A stretch of 31,260 bases of DNA from assembly GCA_964491395.1 (NCBI GenBank), contig CAZBGI010000040.1, positions 1 to 31,260 of the forward strand, read 5' to 3'. Position numbers and translations under genes: made by a program. Below are positions 8,670 to 14,945 of this stretch, one piece after another; position 1 is the stretch's first letter; each line of letters begins with the position of its first letter. The DNA comes from SKVR01 sp964491395. GTDB lineage: Bacteria; Bacteroidota; Bacteroidia; Bacteroidales; UBA7960. The notes under the pieces are model-generated. The model did not search any database. It worked only from the letters and a program-made list of their open reading frames with translations, and was not told the origin of the DNA.

Positions 8670-9104
8670 TTAATAATTGGAAACAAAAAGATAGGGTTCT
8701 GTATACACAGTCTTGTATTGGCGCAGCGGATGGCGTGCAGGGCCTGACACGGGTGAGCCGTCGAGCAGCAGATAGGTTGATTCACAAACATTGCATCGGG
8801 CAATGGGAGGGTCTTGCACCACCAATCTTGCGTCCTGGTCATGAGGATGTACGGGACAAGCCCTGTCAAATGCGGTAAACTCATCTACCGACACCCGGTA
8901 TATCACAATCCCGCCAAAGCCGCCATACACATTAACCCAACCACCTATACTGTTGAGCTCAATGTACTGAAATTCGGTGTTGATCCGAAACTCCACGGGT
9001 ACCAGGGGAACAGGATGATTATCATCCTTTGAACAACCCGATATCGTGAGGAAGAATACAGACAGGAATGCAATCCTTTTTAAATGGCTGAAAAATAAAC
9101 TCAT
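8670..9104 (-). CDS. Rieske-like lipoprotein with non-canonical cysteine/histidine pattern
   Basis: A 144-residue protein from the ATG at 9104. The frame is open to 9161, but the likely promoter (9126-9133) lies inside that extension, so the shorter start is preferred. The N terminus is a lipoprotein signal, with a hydrophobic segment and lipobox TISGC (Cys24), then an acidic SKDDN, pointing to an outer-membrane or periplasmic lipoprotein. The C-terminal half resembles a Rieske fold: FDRACPVHPHD, then ARCNVCESTYLLLDGSPVSG. Classical Rieske clusters use CxH and CxxH; here the candidates are Cys83/His86 (or His88) and Cys104/Cys107. Binding of a [2Fe-2S] cluster is therefore uncertain. Such proteins are common in Bacteroidota but poorly characterised. 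It is a single gene, divergent from the small lipoprotein gene at 9189. Confidence 0.75.
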   Translation of the reverse strand: MSLFFSHLKRIAFLSVFFLTISGCSKDDNHPVPLVPVEFRINTEFQYIELNSIGGWVNVYGGFGGIVIYRVSVDEFTAFDRACPVHPHDQDARLVVQDPPIARCNVCESTYLLLDGSPVSGPARHPLRQYKTVYTEPYLFVSNY

Positions 9105-9125
9105 AACCCATTCGTTGTTTACATG

Positions 9126-9133
9126 CAAAGATA
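9126..9133 (-). promoter_or_regulatory. -7 element for the Rieske-like lipoprotein gene
   Basis: On the minus strand the bases read TATCTTTG, an exact TAnnTTTG match 21 bp upstream of the ATG at 9104. It sits 12 bp from the oppositely directed element at 9146. Confidence 0.5.
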
Positions 9134-9145
9134 CAGTCTTTTTTT

Positions 9146-9153
9146 TAACTTTG
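9146..9153 (+). promoter_or_regulatory. -7 element for the small basic lipoprotein gene
   Basis: TAACTTTG is an exact TAnnTTTG match, 35 bp upstream of the ATG at 9189. No good -33 TTG is seen at about 20 bp upstream. Confidence 0.5.
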
Positions 9154-9188
9154 TTCTGCACTAACAGATAACAAAAAACACAAAACCA

Positions 9189-9494
9189 ATGCCACAGTCA
9201 AAATCCTTGAGGTATTATGTAATAATTGCATTACTTTTGCTTTTGCCTTTGAGCTCATGTGGCCCTCAATACAAAGCAGCCCGAACCGAGCGACAAACGG
9301 AAAAGAAAAAGGAAAAGCGTCGCATGGAGGGAGAGAAGGCCATGCAGAAAGCCAAAGAGGATCATATCAAAGCCCAAAGCAAGGATACCCGCAAAAGAAT
9401 GAAAGAAACCCGCAGGAAAAGCAGAAGGGTAAACAATTATCGAAAAGAACCGTTTTATGAAAGGTGGTACAAAGCTATCTTCAGAAGACGCTAA
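9189..9494 (+). CDS. Small, highly basic lipoprotein of unknown function
   Basis: A 101-residue protein with a lipoprotein signal (hydrophobic VIIALLLLLPLSSC, lipidated Cys24). The mature part is dominated by Lys, Arg, Glu and Gln and is probably one long charged helix: KKKEKRRMEGEKAMQKAKED, then RKRMKETRRKSRR. It ends in an aromatic/basic FYERWYKAIFRRR. No family is recognised with certainty; small basic lipoproteins of this kind are frequent in Bacteroidota. The strong positive charge would suit contact with acidic envelope polymers or an acidic partner. It is followed after 31 bp by the acidic membrane-anchored protein gene, in the same direction. Confidence 0.8.
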   Translation: MPQSKSLRYYVIIALLLLLPLSSCGPQYKAARTERQTEKKKEKRRMEGEKAMQKAKEDHIKAQSKDTRKRMKETRRKSRRVNNYRKEPFYERWYKAIFRRR

Positions 9495-9525
9495 CCAATC
9501 ATCCTATTAGAAAAATATTTGCACT

Positions 9526-10104
9526 ATGGAAGATGTTTTATATATCATACTGGCTATCGTATGGCTTATAATAAGCATTATTGGAGGGCAGAAGAAAAAG
9601 AAACAAGCACAAAGTCAACCTCAGCCTAATCGCTCAGAGCCACAACCTGTTGAATCTGAGCCTTCCCCCGATAAAAAAGAAAGTGATTTTGAAGACTTGC
9701 TGGAAGAGTTTTTCGGTACAGATGAACCCAGGGCGAAAAAACAACCGGATTCCCAACCTGAAGTGCAAAAAACTTCCCGGCCCACCTATACCGAAGAGCA
9801 CAGCTACGACGAGGCCACAGACAGCGATTACAGGTTCGGTGGAGAGCAGAAGGCAGATGAAGTGGAAAAATTTAAAGGAGCACAAGCTATTGAAGAAGAT
9901 TTTGAATTTTCTGCTGAGGGAAAAGTGGAAACCCTGGAAGATCTTATCAAATTACATGAGGAAAAAGAACAGAAAATCCTGGAGGAAGATTCCAAAATCA
10001 ATGTTATGGATCTGGATGAGGAGGCTGTTCCCGTTGCCGATCTGGAATTTGACCCAAGAAAGGCCGTCATTTATTCAGAAATTATCAACAGGAAATATTC
10101 CTGA
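9526..10104 (+). CDS. Membrane-anchored acidic protein of unknown function
   Basis: A 192-residue protein with one N-terminal membrane segment (residues about 4-20, LYIILAIVWLIISIIGG) followed directly by KKKK, so the remainder should face the cytoplasm. The remainder is rich in Glu, Asp, Pro, Ser and Gln (for example EDLLEEFFGTDEPRAKKQ), looks largely disordered, and ends in a more ordered stretch with DPRKAVIYSEIINRKY. That terminal RKAVIYSEIINRKY-type tail is a pattern I associate with uncharacterised Bacteroidota proteins. No enzymatic motif is present. It probably shares a transcript with the basic lipoprotein gene upstream. Confidence 0.8.
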   Translation: MEDVLYIILAIVWLIISIIGGQKKKKQAQSQPQPNRSEPQPVESEPSPDKKESDFEDLLEEFFGTDEPRAKKQPDSQPEVQKTSRPTYTEEHSYDEATDSDYRFGGEQKADEVEKFKGAQAIEEDFEFSAEGKVETLEDLIKLHEEKEQKILEEDSKINVMDLDEEAVPVADLEFDPRKAVIYSEIINRKYS

Positions 10105-10164
10105 GTTTTATCGGCAAAAACAACCCCTAAAAAAAACAACGTTTTAATCTTTTTCCCTGGTTTT

Positions 10165-10196
10165 TTTGATATCCATTAAAAAAAGGCTTATATTTG
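10165..10196 (+). promoter_or_regulatory. Best-matching Bacteroidota promoter in the window
   Basis: TTTG at 10165-10168 and TATATTTG at 10189-10196 are separated by 20 bp, matching both the -33 and -7 elements of the Bacteroidota housekeeping promoter. Transcription would start near 10203, about 500 nt before greA and just at the left arm of an inverted repeat. Confidence 0.7.
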
Positions 10197-10200
10197 CGTA

Positions 10201-10231
10201 TGCAAACGGCTAAAACCTGTTTGCATTTTTT
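10201..10231 (+). promoter_or_regulatory. Inverted repeat with T run at the predicted transcription start
   Basis: TGCAAAC (10201-10207) and GTTTGCA (10219-10225) form a perfect inverted repeat, extended by GG/CC inside with one bulged base, followed by six T. It could be the terminator of the upstream two-gene unit, an operator over the promoter start, or a 5' hairpin of the new transcript. The sequence alone does not decide. Confidence 0.5.
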
Positions 10232-10700
10232 GCAATACTAAAATTATCCTCCCGACAAAACCTTTCTATGGAAGTTAAGTCGGATGTATGTAGTTGTCAG
10301 TTTGTTTTTAAGCATATACAGGCTGCCAGCTAATTTTTTTATGTTTTTTAAAAGTAGATATTATACACCATGATGGCAGGAACACTGACATACAGAAAAA
10401 TAACCCGGACGATTTTATTATTCGTTCGGGGAGATGTTTTTGTCACCATCACGCCTCCGCAATTTTTCCAGGCCCCCAAAAAATTGCTGCGAGCTTTTAA
10501 AAAACCCGGTATGGTAATCAAATTTCACTCATTCTGCCCCAGACTGAAAACAATATTACCAGGAAAAGATAACCCCACAAAAGGGCTCACAACAAGAATC
10601 ATTTTTTATAGCTAATTAAAACAAGTTTTGTTCCCTGATAATCTGGCATCGGTTTCCAATCTGAAACATATGCAGGGACAGTGTTAAACAATAACTAATA
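10203..10700 (+). ncRNA. Candidate structured RNA or long greA leader
   Basis: Several helices can be drawn downstream of the promoter. The first is CCGAC (10252-10256) with GTCGG (10279-10283), enclosing a symmetric AA/AA loop and an inner stem AAC/GTT plus TTTC/GGAA. Next is a 9-bp stem 10404-10412 with 10422-10430 (one G-U pair). A perfect 9-bp stem GCAATTTTT (10459-10467) with AAAAATTGC (10479-10487) follows. Last is a nested pair TCCCTG/CAGGGA (10632-10637, 10673-10678) around GTTTC/GAAAC (10652-10656, 10663-10667), ending 27 bp before the greA ATG. I recognise no known RNA class. It could be a separate small RNA or the 5' leader of greA. Boundaries are guesses. Confidence 0.3.
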
Positions 10701-10705
10701 GAATC

Positions 10706-11179
10706 ATGAACGAGGTTAAGTATTTTACACAAGAAGGTCTCGACAAACTAAAGGAGGAACTTGAACATCTCAAGTCAGTAGAAAGACCTGCAATCTCGCA
10801 ACAAATTGCAGAAGCAAGGGAAAAAGGCGACCTTTCTGAAAACGCCGAATATGATGCTGCCAAAAATGCACAAGGAATGCTGGAGCTTAAAATCTCCAAG
10901 CTGGAAAATACGCTGAGCAATGCAAGGGTAATTGACGAATCACAACTGGATGCATCCAAAATTTCCATCCTTTCAAGGGTGAAACTCAAGAACCTCAAAA
11001 ACAATGCATCGATGACCTACACCCTGGTGCCTGAGAATGAAGCAGATATTAAATCCGGAAAAATTTCTGTGAGCAGCCCCATAGCCAGGGGTCTGCTGGG
11101 AAAAGAAACCGGGGACAAAGTTGACATACAGGTACCTGCAGGATTGCTTACTTTTGAAATCCTGGAAGTAGGAAGATAG
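10706..11179 (+). CDS. greA: Transcription elongation factor GreA
   Basis: A 157-residue GreA, which enters the RNA polymerase secondary channel and stimulates cleavage of backtracked RNA. The N-terminal half is the antiparallel coiled coil, with the tip motif REKGDLSENAEYDAAKNAQG carrying the two acidic residues (Asp42, Glu45) that hold the catalytic metal. The C-terminal FKBP-like domain includes VSSPIARGLLGKETGD. Length and both domains are typical. No promoter is visible close to the ATG; the nearest good one is 500 bp upstream (10165-10196), so it may have a long leader. A terminator follows 22 bp after the stop. Confidence 0.98.
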   Translation: MNEVKYFTQEGLDKLKEELEHLKSVERPAISQQIAEAREKGDLSENAEYDAAKNAQGMLELKISKLENTLSNARVIDESQLDASKISILSRVKLKNLKNNASMTYTLVPENEADIKSGKISVSSPIARGLLGKETGDKVDIQVPAGLLTFEILEVGR

Positions 11180-11201
11180 CACCGTGGTAAATAAAAAATT
11201 T

Positions 11202-11233
11202 AAGCCGGTGGTTTCCTAACTGCCGGCTTTTTG
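11202..11233 (+). terminator. Intrinsic terminator after greA
   Basis: AAGCCGG (11202-11208) pairs with CCGGCTT (11223-11229), followed by a T tract to 11233. Confidence 0.85.
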
Positions 11234-11285
11234 CTTACTTTTAGGGCACGTTATTTCATTTTTGTTCACCAAACCATTTCCCATC

Positions 11286-11678
11286 ATGTCAACCATTTTT
11301 TCGAAAATAGTTGCAGGAGACATTCCTGCCTACAAAGTTGCCGAAGACGATAACTTTCTTGCCTTCTTGGATATTAACCCTCTGGCCAAAGGCCATACGC
11401 TGGTTATTCCTAAAAAAGAAACAGACTATATTTTTGATATTGAAGATGAAGAATACCAGCAACTCTTTCTTTTTGCCAAAAAGGTAGCACGGGCCATCAA
11501 AAAATGTATCCAGTGCGAGAAGGTAGGTATTGCTGTTCTCGGTCTTGAAGTAGCCCATGCACACATACATCTTGTGCCTATCAATAGCATTTATGATATT
11601 GATTTCAAAAAGCCCAAGCTCAAACTCAGTGAGGAAGAATTTAAGATGATTGCCGAACGCATAGCGTCCAAAGTGTAG
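11286..11678 (+). CDS. HIT-family nucleotide-binding protein
   Basis: A 130-residue protein of the histidine triad superfamily, hydrolases that remove AMP or similar leaving groups from nucleotide conjugates. The family signature is HAHIHLVPI (His91, His93, His95). The N-terminal IFSKIVAGDIPAYKVAEDD and NPLAKGHTLVIPKKE are also typical of HinT/HIT proteins. The frame can be extended to a TTG at 11262, but the ATG at 11286 gives the usual MSTIFSKI start, and a weak promoter-like CATTTTTG (11257-11264) would overlap the longer start. It converges with ruvC, the two stop codons being 2 bp apart, so there is no room for a terminator between them. Confidence 0.93.
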   Translation: MSTIFSKIVAGDIPAYKVAEDDNFLAFLDINPLAKGHTLVIPKKETDYIFDIEDEEYQQLFLFAKKVARAIKKCIQCEKVGIAVLGLEVAHAHIHLVPINSIYDIDFKKPKLKLSEEEFKMIAERIASKV

Positions 11679-11680
11679 GC

Positions 11681-12235
11681 TTATTTTTTTACCCGGTGGG
11701 GATTCTGGCTCACAAAAGCTTTCCATCCACTGAAAGAGCTTTCGCCCCCCACTTCTGCTTTTCCCTGGAAATGATGGCAAACTGCCACGGCCAGGGCATC
11801 GGTAATATCAAGATATTCGGGAATAGCCTTCATGGATAGCATGCCTGCCAGCAAACCGGCTACCTGCTCTTTGCTGGCTCCTCCTTTTCCGGTGATGGAT
11901 TGTTTGATTTTACGCGGAGAGTATTCAAACACGGGAATGTCTCTGTACAATGCAGCGGCAATGGCTACTCCCTGTGCCCTGCCCAACTTTAACATGGATT
12001 GGATATTTTTTCCGTAAAAAGGACTTTCAATGGCCAGCTCGTCGGGATGGAAATGATCGATGGTACGCAGGGTTGTTTCGAAAATTTTCTTCAGCTTCAG
12101 GGGATGATCTTTGAGTTTGTCGAGTTTGAGGATATCCATGGTAATAATTTCAATTTTACTACCTTTGACCTCAATAACACCCAGCCCCATATTATTGGTG
12201 CCCGGGTCAATTCCTAAAATGATTTTCTCTGTCAC
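11681..12235 (-). CDS. ruvC: Holliday junction resolvase RuvC
   Basis: A 184-residue RuvC, the endonuclease that resolves four-way junctions together with RuvAB in recombinational repair. All four catalytic acidic residues are seen in context: Asp10 in ILGIDPGTNNMG, Glu70 in ELAIESPFYGKN, and Asp143 and Asp146 in DITDALAVAVCHH. SPRKIKQSITGKGGASKEQV is the usual basic segment. Length is normal, with a short extra C-terminal tail. ruvA and ruvB are not nearby. A TAnnTTTG element for this gene lies inside the first codons of the divergent flippase-like gene (12282-12289). Confidence 0.97.
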   Translation of the reverse strand: MTEKIILGIDPGTNNMGLGVIEVKGSKIEIITMDILKLDKLKDHPLKLKKIFETTLRTIDHFHPDELAIESPFYGKNIQSMLKLGRAQGVAIAAALYRDIPVFEYSPRKIKQSITGKGGASKEQVAGLLAGMLSMKAIPEYLDITDALAVAVCHHFQGKAEVGGESSFSGWKAFVSQNPHRVKK

Positions 12236-12247
12236 TATTTAAAATTT

Positions 12248-13294
12248 ATGCGCCTGATCACTAACAGCATTCCATTAGGGGCAAATGTACATAAAAATCT
12301 TCTGCCTGTTGTAAGGATTCTCATTGCACTTTCGGCAGTCTCCTACATCATTTTTATCCTCACCGGCATCAGTGAAAAAGAATGGATAATCTGGAAAACC
12401 GCATTGGATATCACCCCTTCCAGGCTGCTTGCTCTTGGCCTGGCATTTCTTCTGATGCCTGTAAACTGGGCTTTCGAGGTGGCAAAATGGAAAATGTTAA
12501 GTGAAAAATTACAGCCCCAGTCATGGAACAAAGTCATGCATGCAGTTTTATACGGCATCAGCCTGGGCATGATAACACCCAAACGAACAGGTGAATTTGC
12601 CGGCAGAGTCTACTGGCTGCAACCCGGAAACCGTTTTTCGGGTCTGCTTCTTAATACAGCGGGAAGTCTCAGCCAGCTTTTTATTACTATATTTGCCGGA
12701 GTAACGGCTGTTTTTATCATGCTGCCACAAATGCAATCTCATTACAAACTTGTGGCACCTGAAATGGCAAGCCCTTCATGGTTTTTACGGGCCGGAATAA
12801 CAGGAGGAATAGTTATTTTAGCCTGCCTGGTTTTTCTTCTCAAAATCAGCCGGGCAAAAAACCTCCGCAGAAATACCCTCAGGAGTAAAATACAGAACCG
12901 GCTAAATGTGTTCACCCTGCTTTCTGCCAAAGATTTTTCCCGGTTAACCGGATTAAGTTTTTTACGATACTGTACCTTTTCTTTTCAGTTTTACCTGCTC
13001 ATTACCCTCTTCGGGCTCCAAATCCCTTTTTTCACTGCTTTCAGTCTCATTGCCATTATTTATCTTTTCATGACCCTGATACCCTTGTCAGCCATCTGGG
13101 AGCTGGGAGTGAGAGGCTCAGTAGCTGTGCTGGTATTTGGCCTTTATTTTACACCCGCACAATCCCAGACATTTGAGATGCCAGTACTGGCAGCCACATC
13201 ATTGCTTTGGGCCATAAACCTGGGAATACCAGCGCTGACAGGAGGATTTCTTGGGCTTAATTCTGAACTGAACAAGACCAAAAACAAGGAGTAA
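12248..13294 (+). CDS. Lysylphosphatidylglycerol-synthase-type transmembrane (flippase-like) protein
   Basis: A 348-residue polytopic membrane protein with about eight hydrophobic segments, for example ILIALSAVSYIIFILTGI, LLALGLAFLLMPVNWAFEV and FSLIAIIYLFMTLIPLSAIW. The pattern, including the PLSAIWELGVRGSVAVLVFG block and the early YGISLGMITPKRTGEFAGR block, fits the YbhN/AglD/MprF-flippase family (UPF0104-like), thought to move lipids or lipid-linked sugars across the membrane. There is no catalytic aminoacyltransferase domain, so it is not a full MprF. Its stop codon overlaps the next gene's start (TAATG), which implies coupled translation with the family 2 glycosyltransferase. No alternative downstream start is available near the N terminus. 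Confidence 0.82.
   Translation: MRLITNSIPLGANVHKNLLPVVRILIALSAVSYIIFILTGISEKEWIIWKTALDITPSRLLALGLAFLLMPVNWAFEVAKWKMLSEKLQPQSWNKVMHAVLYGISLGMITPKRTGEFAGRVYWLQPGNRFSGLLLNTAGSLSQLFITIFAGVTAVFIMLPQMQSHYKLVAPEMASPSWFLRAGITGGIVILACLVFLLKISRAKNLRRNTLRSKIQNRLNVFTLLSAKDFSRLTGLSFLRYCTFSFQFYLLITLFGLQIPFFTAFSLIAIIYLFMTLIPLSAIWELGVRGSVAVLVFGLYFTPAQSQTFEMPVLAATSLLWAINLGIPALTGGFLGLNSELNKTKNKE
12282..12289 (-). promoter_or_regulatory. -7 element for ruvC
   Basis: The minus strand reads TACATTTG, an exact TAnnTTTG match 46 bp upstream of the ruvC ATG. It lies inside the coding sequence of the divergently transcribed gene that starts at 12248. Confidence 0.45.
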
Positions 13295-14424
13295 TGTATG
13301 TTGCCATTATCATCGCAGGGATGCTGCTTATCAGTAGTTATGTGATTCTCATCAGCCTCTTCATTACAGGGTGGAAAAAAAACAGAACATACCATTCCGT
13401 TCCAAAACCTTCCGGGCTGTGGGCTTCGGTAGTAGTGGCCGTGCGCAATGAAGAAAAAAACATCCTTACCCTGTTGCATTGTCTTCATGCTCAAAGATAT
13501 CCGGACGACCACTACGAGGTAATTATCATTGACGATTTCTCTTCCGACCAGACTCCCGTACTGGTAAACAATTTCATTGCTGATAAAGACAATTTTCATC
13601 TTATCCTTTCCCGCTCTGCAGATACAAAAGGCAAAAAAGCTGCACTGGAAAGGGGGATAGCCAAAGCCTGCGGCGACATCATTGTTACCACCGATGCAGA
13701 CTGCAGGATGGAAAAAGACTGGCTCACAACCTTATTATTGCCCTTTGTCAATTCCGACACAAAGTTGGTCATAGGCCCGGTAACCATTGAAGATGGCACC
13801 AGGCGACTGTATTCCCGCCTGCAAACCCTTGAATTTATGAGCCTCACAGGCACTGCTGCCGGAGCAGCAGGATGCAACCATCCCATTATGTGCAACGGAG
13901 CCAATCTGGCTTTTGTAAAAGAAGCCAGAAAAAAGGTAATACACCAGGTGGCGGGAATGCAACAAGCCTCGGGAGACGATGTCTTCCTTTTGCACGCATT
14001 TAAAAGGCGGTATGGAACCAGGATCCGGTTCATTAAAAACACCCATGCCCTGGTATATACGAACCCTGCCAGAACCCTCAGGGAATTTTTCAGTCAGAGG
14101 GTACGGTGGGCAGGAAAGTCTGCGGCCTATAATGACAGGTTCACTCAAATGACAGGAGCCGTGGTAGCAGGATTGAATATTTTTATTGCCATGGGAGGGA
14201 TTGCTTCCATAGGCTGGCCAGTACTCCTACCTGCACTGCTGGGGATACTATTCTTTAAGCTTTTTATAGACAGCATCCTGCTTTTCCAGGTAGCCCGTTT
14301 TTTATCCCGAAAAATGCTTCTGCTATGGTATCCATTGCTGGCTATTGTTTATCCGTATTATGTAACAAGCACAATTCTTTTGGCAATGACTACTTCCACG
14401 CACTGGAAAAAACGGATTGTATAA
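13294..14424 (+). CDS. Family 2 glycosyltransferase, membrane-anchored
   Basis: A 376-residue GT-A fold glycosyltransferase. An N-terminal membrane helix (residues about 3-26) precedes the nucleotide-sugar-binding core: SVVVAVRNEEKNI, EVIIIDDFSSD, and the DxD motif in TTDADCRM (Asp134, Asp136). GDDVFLL (Asp228/Asp229) and QRVRW (268-272) follow; these are features of processive or lipid-linked-sugar GT2 enzymes. Two or three C-terminal membrane helices end the protein. The start codon overlaps the stop of the flippase-like gene. The pair probably builds and translocates a glycolipid or glycan precursor; the sugar and acceptor cannot be inferred. Confidence 0.9.
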   Translation: MYVAIIIAGMLLISSYVILISLFITGWKKNRTYHSVPKPSGLWASVVVAVRNEEKNILTLLHCLHAQRYPDDHYEVIIIDDFSSDQTPVLVNNFIADKDNFHLILSRSADTKGKKAALERGIAKACGDIIVTTDADCRMEKDWLTTLLLPFVNSDTKLVIGPVTIEDGTRRLYSRLQTLEFMSLTGTAAGAAGCNHPIMCNGANLAFVKEARKKVIHQVAGMQQASGDDVFLLHAFKRRYGTRIRFIKNTHALVYTNPARTLREFFSQRVRWAGKSAAYNDRFTQMTGAVVAGLNIFIAMGGIASIGWPVLLPALLGILFFKLFIDSILLFQVARFLSRKMLLLWYPLLAIVYPYYVTSTILLAMTTSTHWKKRIV

Positions 14425-14432
14425 ATGGGGGG

Positions 14433-14777
14433 TCAGTTTCCCGGCTCCATGTGCTTTTTTATCCCCCTCAGAAATCGCTCAATTTTGTTCAGCGATTTGA
14501 CAATTTCGTATTCGCGCAAACTATCTTGCGGGTTTTTGCGAAGCTTGTCCTTTGCCCCTTTCAGGGTGTAACCCCGCTCTTTTACCAGATTATAAATAAG
14601 GTGAAAATTATCCACATCTTTCTGGGTAAAAAGCCGGTTTCCCTTTTTGTTTTTTTTGGGCTGAATAAGGTCAAACTCATTTTCCCAAAAGCGAATCAAG
14701 GAAGTGTTTACATCAAACATGGCAGCCACTTCTCCTATGGTGTAATAAATCCTGGCTACGTTTTCTTCTTTATCCAT
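14433..14777 (-). CDS. Short MerR-family transcriptional regulator
   Basis: A 114-residue protein with a MerR-type winged helix-turn-helix at its N terminus (YYTIGEVAAMFDVNTSLIRF, then WENEF, KGNRLFTQKDVDNFHLIYNL). A basic helix (ERGYTLKGAKDKLRK) and a short coiled-coil tail follow. There is no C-terminal effector domain and no cysteine at all, so it is not a metal sensor of the classic type. Dimerisation is presumably through the tail helix. The stop lies 8 bp from that of the glycosyltransferase gene (convergent). Its targets are unknown. Confidence 0.92.
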   Translation of the reverse strand: MDKEENVARIYYTIGEVAAMFDVNTSLIRFWENEFDLIQPKKNKKGNRLFTQKDVDNFHLIYNLVKERGYTLKGAKDKLRKNPQDSLREYEIVKSLNKIERFLRGIKKHMEPGN

Positions 14778-14888
14778 AAATTCCGTATTTAAAAACCGAA
14801 CCCACTTTTTTTACCTGCATGTAAAATTAGAAAAACAAAATCATATACTTCAACAATTCTTAAGAAGAACAGAAATGTTTAAAAAATG

Positions 14889-14896
14889 TAACTTTG
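14889..14896 (+). promoter_or_regulatory. -7 element for the CapA-like gene
   Basis: TAACTTTG matches TAnnTTTG exactly, 50 bp upstream of the ATG at 14946. The -33 position is not well conserved. Confidence 0.5.
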
Positions 14897-14945
14897 ATAC
14901 CTTAAAATAATATTTGCTGTTTCCGTTTTCAAGCACGCCTCTCCT

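Larger units (their letters stand above)
10105..10705. other. 601-bp non-coding interval upstream of greA
   Basis: No convincing gene is present. It contains a strong promoter match (10165-10196), a hairpin with T run right after it (10202-10230), and further stem-loops detailed in the candidate RNA entry. An 81-codon plus-strand frame (10370-10615) is very basic, resembles nothing I know and overlaps two of the stems, so it is more likely chance. Confidence 0.6.

Noticed and set aside
10370..10615. 81-codon plus-strand frame upstream of greA
   Set aside because: Very basic composition, no recognisable motif, and it overlaps two strong stem-loops. A non-coding structured region explains the interval better, though a small protein is not excluded.
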